Positions 29,346 through 40,257 of a DNA stretch of 64,000 nucleotides are shown in pieces. The position numbers were made by a program, and so were the translations under genes. Origin of the DNA: Micromussa lordhowensis (taxonomy: Eukaryota; Cnidaria; Anthozoa; Scleractinia; Lobophylliidae); contig OZ026598.1 in assembly GCA_964020085.1 (NCBI GenBank), positions 6,504,024 to 6,568,023 of the forward strand, written 5' to 3'. Within the stretch, counting starts at the first letter, position 1. The number at the start of each line of letters is the position of its first letter. The notes beneath the pieces were generated by a model. It ran no database searches. It worked only from the letters and a program-made list of their open reading frames with translations, and was not told the origin of the DNA.

Positions 29346-30303
29346 TCTAAGGCAACATGCGAGATTACATACTGGAGAGAAGCCCTTTGAATGTAAGCAT
29401 TGTGGCAAGTGTTTTAGTTTAGCAGGAAACCTGAAGCAACATGTAAGATTGCATACAGGAGAGAAGCCATTTGAATGCAACCATTGTGGCAAAGGTTTTA
29501 GCCACGCAGGAAATCTAAAGCAACACGTGAGATTACATACAGGAGAAAAGCCTTTTGAATGCAAACAGTGCGGCAAGTGCTTTGGTCATGCAGGAACTCT
29601 AAAGCAACATGCAAGATTGCACACAGGAGAGAAGCCTTTTGAATGTAACCAGTGTGGCAAGTGTTTTGGTTGGGCGGGGGCAATGAGGCGACATTTGAGG
29701 TCACATAAAGGAGATAAGCCTTTTGAGTGTAATCTGTGTGGCAAATGTTTTAATCAAACAGAAACTTTAAAACAACATCAACGAACACACACAGACCAGA
29801 AGCCTTTTGAATGCAGCCATTGTGGAAAGTGCTTTAATCGCGCAGGGAATCTACTGCGTCATAAAAGAACACACACAGGCGAGAAGCCTTTTGAGTGCAA
29901 TCAGTGTGGCAAGTGCTTCAGTCAGGCAGGACACCTACGGGAACATGCGAGGTCACATACTGGAGAGAAGCCATTTGAATGTAACCAGTGTGGAAGATGT
30001 TTCAGTCAGACAGGGACCCTAACACATCATAAAAGAACACACTCAGATGAGAAGCCTTTTCAGTGCAACCAGTGTGGCAAGTCTTTTTATCAGGCAGGAA
30101 ATCTAAAGCAACATGTTAGAATGCACACCGGAGAGAAGCCTTATAAATGCAACCATTGTGGCAAGTGTTTTAGAAATTCAGGGAATTTCAGGAGTCATAA
30201 ACGCAAACACAATACAGAGGCAATAACGAGTGAGAAGGATGACAACTGCTTTCGAATCTCAGAACTTTTAAGCACCATTACAGTAATCAAACAAGAGCAG
30301 TGA
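29095..30303 (+). CDS. Zinc-finger gene C: 12 intact C2H2 fingers plus eh1-like/SUMO tail
   Basis: 402-aa protein, ATG 29095; coding exon from the acceptor at 29027/29028. Thirteen finger units; the second ([16 protein letters not shown]) is degenerate exactly as in gene B. The remaining twelve keep C2H2, most with the CGKCF knuckle and TGEKPF linkers. Recognition helices often have Q at -1, N or T at 3 and Q at 6 (QAVNLRQ, QAGNLKQ), which by the standard code favours A-rich DNA (inference). The tail NCFRISELL ... VIKQEQ carries the eh1-like core and SUMO site. AATAAA at 30766-30771 is a plausible poly(A) signal. Paralogue of gene B by local duplication. Confidence 0.93.
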   Translation: MEEDILQNTVSLDEKPFKCSQCNNCFNRQEDLLRHRTQKKHFDYNQWEECYSQAQTLEVLKTTHTGQETYQCNHCGKCFNQAVNLRQHARLHTGEKPFECKHCGKCFSLAGNLKQHVRLHTGEKPFECNHCGKGFSHAGNLKQHVRLHTGEKPFECKQCGKCFGHAGTLKQHARLHTGEKPFECNQCGKCFGWAGAMRRHLRSHKGDKPFECNLCGKCFNQTETLKQHQRTHTDQKPFECSHCGKCFNRAGNLLRHKRTHTGEKPFECNQCGKCFSQAGHLREHARSHTGEKPFECNQCGRCFSQTGTLTHHKRTHSDEKPFQCNQCGKSFYQAGNLKQHVRMHTGEKPYKCNHCGKCFRNSGNFRSHKRKHNTEAITSEKDDNCFRISELLSTITVIKQEQ

Positions 30304-31980
30304 AACCTATCAACTTGTCCTGAGAAATAATTTGGTGGAAGGTAACAACTCCAGAAACAACCTAATTTTCGATATTAACTGGACAGCCTCTGATAGCATC
30401 CTGCACACACATCTCGTGGGCTCATCAAGCAATAATTTCGTCCTCTTGATGAGGAGTAATGATAGCCTCTGGTGGAGGCTAGCCATTTGTGAAAGCAAAG
30501 AGGATGTGTTATTAAAGTGTAATGCCCTTTAGGGGGACCTCCATGTTGTAGCCCTTGGAAATTTTGTTTTGAGGTCTCTGTAGCAGAGTAAAACAAATCA
30601 TTCAAAGACCGCTGGATCAAGTTGATTAGAAAATCATTTGACTCATTAAACTGCAAATGCAGGATAATGACAGTACTACTGAACAATAATAATAATTATA
30701 ACTGTAAGCATGCATGACTGGACCAAGATTGTTCCCATGTATAACTATCTTTCTTTTATACATCTAATAAATTTCTTTTCTTACCACTGGATGAGAATTT
30801 TCCGTTAAATTGCATGTGTTAATGTTTCTACTCCCATCTCCCTCTCCTCTGCAAAGTACATGTAGGTTGATAAATTCTGCATCAGGCCAAAATTTCCCAT
30901 CTTGCCTGGACGTATCCCTGCTTAGCAACATTAAGCACTCAACCTCATTTCCAGGGTCTCTCTTCTCCCTGCTCCCAGAGCCTGGGAACAAGGTTGTAAG
31001 GGACTAATAGATATACTTCTATTCTCTCTGGGTTGGATGCTAGCCCATCGCAGATCTGGCCACAGCATAAGTAAGGCTGGTGTCATTTGTGCATCTGGGA
31101 GGAAAGGGGCATGTCAGGGTAAGAGTCTTTCCCAGGAACAGAACATAATATTACCCCAGCCAGGGCTTAAATTCCAGGGGCCCATTTCTTGAAAGCACCA
31201 GAAACTTTTTGGGCCCATAAAACCATTTTTAGTTCATCTGTATCTGAAAATGGAGAAGTGTATATGAAACTTCTTGTGTGAAGAGAACCTCTGTTTATAT
31301 TAAGAATACATGAATAAAACAGCTGTGTAATCATAAGCTTTGAGATTTTGCTATGGCTTTCCGGGTGCAAAAACTTTTTGGGACCTTTGAGAAACGGGCT
31401 CCTGGACACTGACCATTAGCCACGCCTTTCATGGCTTCTATTTTACTCTTGAGTATTTGCATAGTACTACAAGCACACACGGAAAGACTGGAGACAAGAG
31501 GACTACACATTTGTTTGTAAACAAAACAATCAATTAGGTCAAATGTGTACATGTACTATGAATATCCATACGGCAAAACTTTGACTGTTTATTTGCACCT
31601 GTCTCTTGGCAATGATATTTTCAGGTTTGTTTTATACAGTAATACACCTCTTGCACTCTCTCAGAATGGTGTCACAAGATAGTTTTGTAGGGTTGGCTTT
31701 TGCGCATTCCTTCGTATAAGATTAAAAGAACTTTTACCAAGCTCTCCCTGTCTCATTTCAAAACATGTCCAGTTATGAAACCATTCATAGCAAGATTATT
31801 AAATAAAGAATTTGTAAGTTTTTAGAATGTGTTAAATTTTCGCATTGGGTATAGTTATTTATTTCTCTTTGTTGGTTTAAGTTTTGTGTTTTCTGCAGTT
31901 CCCTTTTTTCCCCGATTTAGTCGTTCAGAGGAAAAAAGTCCACTCCAGTCCAGCACTGTTAAATTTTACTTTTGAATGCT
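30304..31980. other. 3' UTR of gene C and spacer
   Basis: Probable 3' UTR to about 30790, then unique sequence without recognised genes. The short frames at 30764-31007 and 31167-31552 have no identifiable domain. Confidence 0.4.
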
Positions 31981-31984
31981 AACC

Positions 31985-32086
31985 AGAGTGGACTGGGTTC
32001 TAGCGTTATTTATGGTCGGTTCCATTTTAGTTTGTGGATGTAGCAGTGTTGGAAGCTCATTTTGTTGAATCTTTTGCTTTTTGAAG
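31985..32086 (+). other. Probable untranslated leader exon of zinc-finger gene D
   Basis: Ends TTTTTGAAG/GTGAGAGAAACTTACTGATG at 32086/32087, with the shared donor context. The 5' limit is nominal. It would splice to the acceptor at 34120/34121. Confidence 0.45.
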
Positions 32087-32635
32087 GTGAGAGAAACTTA
32101 CTGATGTCATTTTGAAAACCTACAAGACTGGTCTTAGTGGTCAGAGAAGTCTTATTTTGGTGCTGTAACAAGAAACGGTTAAAAACTAAAATGCTATGGG
32201 GTTTGCAGCCGAACCCGATGACACGTACCGAGACTGCAATTTTCAACAAAGGCGTGGCGGGTGTGATTGTGGTACAATCTCGATTAATACTTATCACTTA
32301 TTCTTTGAAATCGAGGTGAATAGTGGCGAAGCGGCGAGGTAAATATTCTGCCACTATTCACCGAGATTGAGAAGAATAATTGTTTTAGTGGAAGTGATCT
32401 CAACAACATTTTCAGAAGGAAACCGTTAAAACTCGATTTAATTGATCTCTCAATTCATGCGTGGAAAACGTGCAAGCGGTACAAAGCATGCGCGAATTCG
32501 CGAAACGCATTATTCACTCGGTAGGGGGTGAATAATGCTCATTAGCCAGAGATAGCGAACCAATCAGATTGCTTAAAACACCAAGGTCACTGAGTGTGTA
32601 TATACTAACAAGGCTTATACCAAGGGGACATACCA

Positions 32636-33103
32636 CAGTGTCCGTATTATCCGGCTGTCCGGGACACATGTTTTATCGAGATAAGGACCAAAGCAGACAG
32701 TTTTACGGGAAAGCGTAGTTTAATCTTTTGACTGTGACAGTAACAAGCTCATGCATCCTAAAGAAACCTCACGATCAGTTATCATAGTCTCAGAGTGAAA
32801 TATTTTAAGTATTGTATTGTTATTGAAACAGGCATGTCTACATATTAGTCTACAATTATCACATCATTGTGACCATGAAAATAGACACACTGTGCGGATA
32901 AACGGTGTCCGTAAAGTGGGTTTGACAAATCTGACAAATGAGAGTTTGTGACTCGGGACACAGAAAAGTGTCTGTTGTCCATATTAACTGGTGTCCGTGT
33001 AAAGCCGGTTAATTTTAGAGAAAATATATGAGCTCTTTGTTGGGACAAACAAAACTGTCCGTATTAAGCGGGTGCCCGTCGAGTGGGGTTCCACGTCACT
33101 GTA
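32636..33103. mobile_element. Degenerate TIR element (pogo-like ends)
   Basis: Starts near 'CCACAGTGTCCGTATTATCC' and ends near 'GTGGGGTTCCACGTCACTG'. 'GTGTCCGTATTA' and 'GTGTCCGTGTAAAGCCGG' motifs recur inside. Eroded; no transposase seen. In the gene D intron. Confidence 0.45.
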
Positions 33104-34155
33104 TACTAACAAGAAATGCTGATTAATTTTCTTTTGCTTAATCCACCAACACAATGAAATTGATGCAGGACTGATGTCACTCGAAGATCAAGAAATTGCA
33201 AATTATCCGATCCGGAGGTCATTGGTTCTAATCGTCTAACCCTAGGTTCGGAAATTGACCCATAAACCCGGAACTGAATCTGTGGATCGAGTTCGATTGG
33301 ATTTGCCAATCGAATGAAGTCGAACACCGCACCATGAGTTCAATTTTTGAAGCAATGGAATTCAATCATACAAATTAAACTCAAACCATTAGATTGTGTT
33401 TAGTTGAGTTTGGCAACTGAGTGAGAAGTACTCAATCAAACACAATCCAACTATCTAGTCTATCTGATGGATAGTCATTTGATTGTGTTCAGTGAATAAA
33501 TTCGCTAGAACACAGATCATAAAAATGAATATCATGTTCTGTTGAAGTAACTCAAGCCTTGAAAAATTTGTTAGTATTTTTCAACACCAGTTTTGTAAAA
33601 AAATCAGGAGTTTGGATATCACATGTTTAATTGACTTTGATTGCCAAATTGTTATGTCAAACTCAATCCAACTCAATCCATGGATTTAGTTGGATTGACT
33701 TCCAGAGGTGGATCTAGGGGCAAGGTGTAGGGGGTGACCCCCCTGAGATGAAGCTTTCTTCTTCATATTTGCTTTTTACCTCACCAGTCAGTTACCTCAT
33801 TCCTTAGTGGTGTACCCCCTCCTAAGAAATATCCTGGATCTGCCTGGGCTGAGTGCTATTGAGATTTAGTTTGATTGGGTTTGATTGACTATGCCAGCTA
33901 TCGTGCTGATGTCAAATAATTTTTTCTTTCTTTGCCTTAGGATATTTTTTCATTCTTGACTGGAGATTGTATCATTACATCAACCAAACAATGCATCAAT
34001 CATTGATCAGGTGGATATTCTATTGAAAATCTTGAGAATTCATACAGAGAAATGCCTTATTAAATACAACCAAAATATTTTACAGTACCAAATAATTAAC
34101 CATTTATTTTATTCCTACAGGACTATAAAAGACACGTCAAACACATACAGGAGAC

Positions 34156-35169
34156 ATGCCTTCTAAATGTAACCAGTGTGGGAAGTGGTTTAAACAAACA
34201 GGAGATGTAAAGAAACTTGCCAGTAAGAAAAAACACACTGGAAAGAAACCTTTACAAGACAACAAGTGTTGTGAGTGTTTCAGACAGGCAAGAACATCAA
34301 ATCAACATGAAAGATGTACAGGAAAAAAGCCATATGAATGCAAACAGTGTGGCAAAGTTTTTAGAAGGGCAGGACGTTTGAAGGACCACGAACTCGTACA
34401 CACAGGACAGAAGCCTTTTGAATGTAACCAGTGTGGCAAATGTTTTAATCTCGCGAGGCAGTTAAGAAAACATAAACAAACACACTCTGGTGAGAAGCCT
34501 TTTAAATGCAACCAATGTGGCAAGTGCTTTGGTCTGGCAGGAAATTTAAGGCGGCATCAGTTAATACACTTAGAGAAGAAGCCATTTGAATGTGACGAGT
34601 GTGGCAGACGTTTTAGTCAGGCCGAAACCTTAAAGGTACATAGAACATTGCACACAGGAATAAGGCCCTTTGAATGCAGTCAATGTGACAAGAAGTTTAA
34701 TAAGAAAGGACTCTTAACAGAACATGAAAGAACACACACAGGAGAGAAACCTTTTGAATGCAACCAGTGTGGTAAGTGTTTCCATCGTGCAGCACTTTTG
34801 AAGATTCACAAAGGAATCCACACAGGAGAGAAGCCATATAAATGCAATCAATGTGACAAGTGTTTTAGACAGCCGGGACATTTAATAGGGCATAAAAGAA
34901 CACACTCGGGAGTGAAGCCTTTCAAATGTAACCAGTGTGACAAATGTTTTAATATTCCAGGATCTTTAAAGCGACATAAACGAATGCACACAGTAGAGAG
35001 GTCTTTGTTTTGTAAGTATTGTGGCAGGTGTTGTACAAATCCAGGAAGTTTAAAGCAACATGAAACAATACACAACAAAGGGGAGCCATGTACGAACACC
35101 AAGGAGAATGACATTTACTTTAGTATTGCTGAACTATTAAAAGGCCTTAAAACAAGAAAACGGAAATGA
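34156..35169 (+). CDS. Zinc-finger gene D: C2H2 array plus eh1-like tail with basic end
   Basis: 337-aa protein from ATG 34156. The exon probably starts at the acceptor at 34120/34121; upstream in frame are the remains of a finger linker (THTGD) and then a TAA, so an N-terminal finger has been lost. The first two units are damaged; nine good C2H2 fingers follow (from YECKQCGKVF to LFCKYCGRCC, the last with an altered knuckle). The tail reads YFSIAELL-KGLKTRKRK: the eh1-like core is kept, but the SUMO-type IKQE of A-C is replaced by a basic end like that of gene E. AATAAA at 35223-35228, 54 bp past the stop. Same strand as A-C. Confidence 0.9.
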   Translation: MPSKCNQCGKWFKQTGDVKKLASKKKHTGKKPLQDNKCCECFRQARTSNQHERCTGKKPYECKQCGKVFRRAGRLKDHELVHTGQKPFECNQCGKCFNLARQLRKHKQTHSGEKPFKCNQCGKCFGLAGNLRRHQLIHLEKKPFECDECGRRFSQAETLKVHRTLHTGIRPFECSQCDKKFNKKGLLTEHERTHTGEKPFECNQCGKCFHRAALLKIHKGIHTGEKPYKCNQCDKCFRQPGHLIGHKRTHSGVKPFKCNQCDKCFNIPGSLKRHKRMHTVERSLFCKYCGRCCTNPGSLKQHETIHNKGEPCTNTKENDIYFSIAELLKGLKTRKRK

Positions 35170-35222
35170 AGCCTATTCGCTTATCAACTTGTGGTGACCA
35201 CCATGTATGTATTTACATTTAC

Positions 35223-35228
35223 AATAAA
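35223..35228 (+). terminator. Poly(A) signal AATAAA, gene D
   Basis: AATAAA lies 54 bp after the gene D stop codon and is followed by an A run and a T-rich stretch. The nearest and best candidate signal. Confidence 0.55.
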
Positions 35229-38200
35229 AAAAAAATTGTTTGTGAGATTTTTTAGACAATGCAGTAGTATGTTATTTGAGTTGACATCTTACCAATGAAT
35301 TACACATCCTGCTTATTAGGCCTCAAGTTATCTACAGTACTTGCAAAAACTTTTGGATGATAACATTTCGGGCATTTCCTTTTGGATGTTTAATTTTCAG
35401 ACAATTTTTTATCTCATTTTGGACAAAATTTGGGCTAAATATTCGAACACTTTGCTGAAACATAGCTACCAGTAATTAGTAAATTTATGTGTGCAAAACA
35501 TGATTTAGACTAAAACAGCAGCTGTGAAAATGATAGTTTAACTGCTCTCTCCGGGTTTTACAGATACATTGTACACCGACAAGAAACTAAGCATTCAGTT
35601 AGCGTTCCTTCCAAAAAGGAAACTAATAGAGCCTTTGAAGTTACTTGGAAGTTTAATACTTTTCTATAAATATTTCGGGTGCTTAAAATTTCGGACACTT
35701 TTTTTGGCCCAAATTAAAATTGTCTGAATATCTTTGCAAGTACTGGTAATGTTAGTGGTAAGTCCTATGATGAGTTAAGAATCATGTCAAAGAATTCTTG
35801 TTTGTACTATTTACAGTTATTATAATTATGAATGATGTTAATCAATACAATTTATATTAATGAAAACATCCTATAAATCTTAACTGTATGCGTATTCTAT
35901 TTCTGACTTGTCATCCTCCATGTCTTAATGATACTTTCTCACAAGAGGACTGGGCATAGTCAGATTCAGGTTTTGATAAGATCTGTTAGCTTAATTATAA
36001 TATATGATTTTCAAAATTAACATTTCGGTGAGTGTCACATTAATTAAATTTGTGATGAAACTGAAAATAAAGAAGTCAAGAATACCTTGCATATATATAG
36101 TGACAGTGAATGGAAGAAATTGTTCCTTGATCAGAGGCTCCCTTCATCCTTCCTGACTATCAAAAAGATGACATGGCTGGAATCATACTCAGCCTAATTA
36201 GTTTTATGCTACCTTGTTAAGATATGGGTTGGGCAACTCTCTCCGCTACAGAGGTTTGGGTGTTTTTTACAGAAATCTGCAAGGCGAGTGCAATCATGAT
36301 AGGCACGAGATCCCTCCCAGTAGTCTTGTAGCTCACTCCAGCTGCGTGAGCCACCTCGCTCAGCAGATTCTCTCTGCACAAAGAAACCCTTTGAGCCTGG
36401 TGCAGAGGGGAGAGGCAAGACTCCCTTGTCTCTGTGGTTGGTAAGTAATCCAAAGAGTATTTGGCCAGATCAGCTAGCACACAGAAATCAATGTGAGACT
36501 GTTGAATATATGTCTTTCAGTTATACATCTGCCAAAAAGCCATTTTTTTCTTGCTGAAACTGCTTCTCAAAGAGCCAACTCTGTTATCACACTTGCTACA
36601 GACACCGCATGCATTTCAAAGACAAATGGAACTGTTTTACAGTGTGCACGGTGGGGACCTTGGCACCAGGAAAAGGTAGCTCTGGAGACTGGCTAGATTC
36701 TTGAACTAACTCAAAGCTGGTTCCCCTCATTAAAAATATCCACTGTTGTTGTCCACCTCAAACCATTTGGATTACAGAGCACCTGGAGTGGCACTCGCGT
36801 TATTCATTTCAGTGAACTTTCTTTACTGAAAATTCTCTCCAAAAACTGAGGGAGTTGTATGCTTCCTGTAGTTTTGTAATTAAACAGTTTGAGAGATCAA
36901 CCAGAGGACATTCTCGTAGACTGCTGGCAGCTATTAGTTTTTTCTCTTGGGGTCACTTAGAGGAGTGCTCAGCAACTTTTAATGCAAACAAGCAGTGGAT
37001 GAGTAGCAGTTGGGGCGAGACATTTTTTTCCTTCTCGTGCATGCTGTGCCCATGTCTCATCCCAATCTGCTCATAATACCTTCATCCCCACCGAATTTTA
37101 AGGACGGTGCATACTAAATACAAAGGTTTTTGCACCAGGTTAGGACCATGCAGAAAAAATAGATCTTTGCAAGGGCTATTGGAATCCACGAAGAAAAACT
37201 GGGGTAGCCATGCATTTTTTTCAAGATAATTAGCCTTGAAATCTCAACAAAAAAGCTGACATCAGCATTTTTCTGAAAAAAAGTAGGAAAATATATTTCT
37301 TCACCGATTTCCTTAGAATTCGCCTTGACATAGCGAAAAGCAAACACATTTATAAAGATCTTAAAACTTCATGGTAAATGGCTACATAAAAACCATTTTT
37401 GATATGTTTTTAATAACAAAATCACTGCAACAGTGCTTTTAGTGTCTATTGTATAATCAGCAGGTAGATGACGTCACAGGCACTGATTTCTTAATTCACT
37501 GTACGCTTTTGGCCTATCAGAAAAGAGATAGTGAGTTCAATAATATATAATAATGAAGCTTAAAAATAAAAATAATCTTTATTTGCCCATTTCATTATAG
37601 TGTAAGTTACAATAAATCCGATAAGACTAAGGACAGGAACTCTCAGCAAACCCTTCTGGGCTTTTCGAGGAGAGTCCCCATAGTTCAATGTTCTTCTTTG
37701 TAACTTATTTAATTTACATGGCTCTATAAATTATTTTGTATATAATTTCAGTGTAGAGGACATGAATAATAATTATTGAATGAATGACTTTATTTTCCCA
37801 TAGTGAAATAACCAATACAGCATGTATATTTGGCTGTTACAATTTGCATTTGGAAGGAAGAATAAGGAAACCCTCGTGAGCTTTTACAAAGCAGTCTCCC
37901 TTTTAAAGTTACTATAATATATCTAAATTCAGTCAGATGGTATCAGAGATTGGAATTACATAATATTTACAAGACATTGTAAACAATGTAAACAAAATAA
38001 AGTTAAGCTTATTTTGTTTGGAATTCTAACTATAATCAGAAAGAAGTCGATTAAAAAGAAGAAGTTCTATGTCAGTATCACATATGCAAAATGAATTAAA
38101 GCTTTATTTCCGTTTGGACATCTGGACATAGCGGTTATTAATTACCAACTTTCAGTCTTGAGGAAGACTTTTTAACAAGTTTCAAAAACATAGCAGTATC

Positions 38201-38300
38201 TACAGCTACAGTGGGACATCAGGGCAGCTTCAACTGTGTGTTTCGAAATGAAGATTTTGTTAAAGAATTCGCACTCAGAGCTACCGTAAAATTTTCGAAA
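35229..38300. other. Spacer between gene D and the satellite; LINE tails, no firm gene
   Basis: Mostly unique AT-rich DNA. A minus frame at 36217-36480 (88 codons, contains SLCRENLLSEVAHAAG) is unusually GC-rich for the region but matches no family I recognise. Two related minus-strand retroelement tails lie at about 37566-37680 and 37785-37910. In reverse complement each has a 'GGGA/GACT...AAAGC...AGGGTTT' block, then TAAAGT/TAAAGATTAT tails. No other feature supported. Confidence 0.35.
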
Positions 38301-38617
38301 ATTTAAGGTGGCTCTGAACCCCCTCTGTAGAATTTTTTTAAACTTTGCAAAAAGTTGCATCTTATCATGTTAAGTACAATTCAATAATAAAAAATGGGGG
38401 CTCACTGAGCGCTTAAAGCTAAAATTAAGGGGGAGTTTTAGCAGGTCATATTGTTGCTATGGTAACCTATTGTGCCATCAATTGACAGCAATTTGTTCAC
38501 CAATGATTGGGCAGTTTTTAAAACCATGATTTTGGTATCAACGGATATAGAGCGGTTATAATCAAACTCTAAGTCTTGGAAAGTACTGGCTGGAATCTGT
38601 ATCGAGCCACCTTAAAT
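38301..38617. mobile_element. TIR element, 317 bp (ATTTAAGGTGGCTC ends)
   Basis: ATTTAAGGTGGCTC at 38301 and its complement ending 38617. An isolated right end of a similar element ('AGTCTTGGATAGTACTGG...AGCCACCTTAAA') is visible near 25405-25445. No ORF. Confidence 0.75.
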
Positions 38618-38866
38618 GAGCTAAATCTCTACACGTGTCTCGTTCGTCTTCTTTCGCGTGAAGTTAAGTGTCCTTTCCAATCAGCTAGACTTGACTTCCA
38701 TGCATTAATATTATTGCTCTAGCTGTTTTCATGAGCTTTCAACTTGCTGTCAACCCTTCACACTAGTTGTAACCATAGTTAATGGTTTATAATGCATGTT
38801 CTGACTGAAACTAAATTACTAGTGCCCAGTCTGTTCGCGACAGCTAAATTTACAAAAGGGAAGAGC

Positions 38867-39647
38867 GACTGGACTGGACTGGACTGGACTACACTGGACT
38901 GCACGACACTGGACTGGACTGCACTGGACTAGACCGGACTGCACTGGACTGCACTGGACTGCACTGCACTGCACTGCACTGCACTGCACTGCACTGCACT
39001 GCACTGCACTGCACTGCACTGCACTGGGGTACACTGGACTGCACTGGACTACACTGGACCGAACTGCACTGCACTGGACTGGACCAGACTGCACTGGACT
39101 GCAATGCACCGGACTGGACTACACTGGACTGCACTGCACTACACTGGACTGCACTGGACAACACTGCACTGGACTGCACTGCACTACACTGGACTGCACT
39201 GGACTACACTGCACTGCACTAGACTGGACTGCACTGGACAACACTGCACTGGACTGCACTGCACTGGACTGCACTGCACTGACTACACTGGACTGTACTG
39301 CACTGCACTGGACTGCACTGGACTGCATTGGACTGCACTGGACTGCACTGGACTGCACTGGACTGCACTGGACTGGACTGGACTGGACTGGACTGGACTG
39401 GACTGGACTGGACTGGACTGGACTGGACTGGACTGGACTGCACTGGGCTACACTGGACTACACTGGACTGCACTGCACTGCACTGTCCTGCACTGCACTG
39501 CACTGCACTGCACTGCACTGGACTGGACTGGACTGGACTGCACTGGAATGGACTGCACTGAAATGGGCTGCACTGCACTGGACTAGACTCCACTGGACTG
39601 CACTGCACTGAACTGCACTGGAGGGCTGAACTGGAGGACTGGACTGG
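38867..39647. repeat. Pentanucleotide satellite (ACTGG/ACTGC)n, about 780 bp
   Basis: About 150 units of a 5-bp repeat in which almost only one position varies (ACTGG or ACTGC). There are long homogeneous runs, such as ACTGC at about 38960-39025 and ACTGG at about 39365-39440. Because 5 is coprime with 3 and no unit creates a stop, all reading frames are open. The long frames on both strands here are artefacts. A short (ACTGG)n stretch also occurs at about 46455-46472. Confidence 0.95.
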
Positions 39648-39756
39648 TTTCTCACGAACGACAGATTGAGGGAATGTGCGTATGGAGACTTCGTTTACAC
39701 CGTTTAAGGCTAATTGATCATCTTCACATGTTTGTATGTATTAAATCAATCAGTGA

Positions 39757-39890
39757 ATGTAGTATCAACTGAATTGATAATGTGAATTGGCCACCGTAAA
39801 GAGATTCATCAACTCAGTTGATAAAACCAAATTATCTTGTAATGCTCCCCACCAATGCAGCACCACAGTTTCTTACCCCCTTTAGTAAAT
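39757..39890 (-). mobile_element. GGCCACCGTAAAGAGATTC-family repeat, truncated copy 2
   Basis: Contains 'GTGAATTGGCCACCGTAAAG' and 'CAACTCAGTTGATAAAACC', followed by 'CTCCCCACCAATGCAGCACC' and 'TTTCTTACCCCC'. Most of one hairpin arm is missing compared with 27448-27660. Confidence 0.75.
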
Positions 39891-40257
39891 GTATTACTCT
39901 ACTTTTTTTCTACAGAAACCCAATAATGCTTATCTGACAATTCTTTTTATACAGTGCCAATTAGAAAAAACACGTAAAGATTATAGCACGTAATGTCGCT
40001 TCCTCAAATGGCTAACAGACGTAAAATTGCGATTTTACTGTATGTGATCATGTTTCTTTGTTGGTTAGCCTGCCTTTAGCAAGCCGGCTAGAGGTGCGCA
40101 AGCGTTGGGCTGGATCGTTCATTCGCGCACCGCTCCAACTCGCTTCCTATTTTTGTGCCCAAGTGCCTCCCACTCAGACCAAGTGTTAGATAAAACGCTG
40201 TTCAGTTTCCTTTAAAGAACGTGCCCTAGTCAATGTAAGGGACACGTTGATAAAAAT

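Noticed and set aside
36217..36480. Possible exon on minus (88 codons, GC-rich)
   Set aside because: No family recognised, no convincing flanking splice pair, and the overlapping + frame is equally open. Kept only as a remark in the spacer entry.
38819..39655. Long open frames on both strands, up to 160 codons
   Set aside because: They are a by-product of a 5-bp satellite without stop codons; the translated products are simple repeats.
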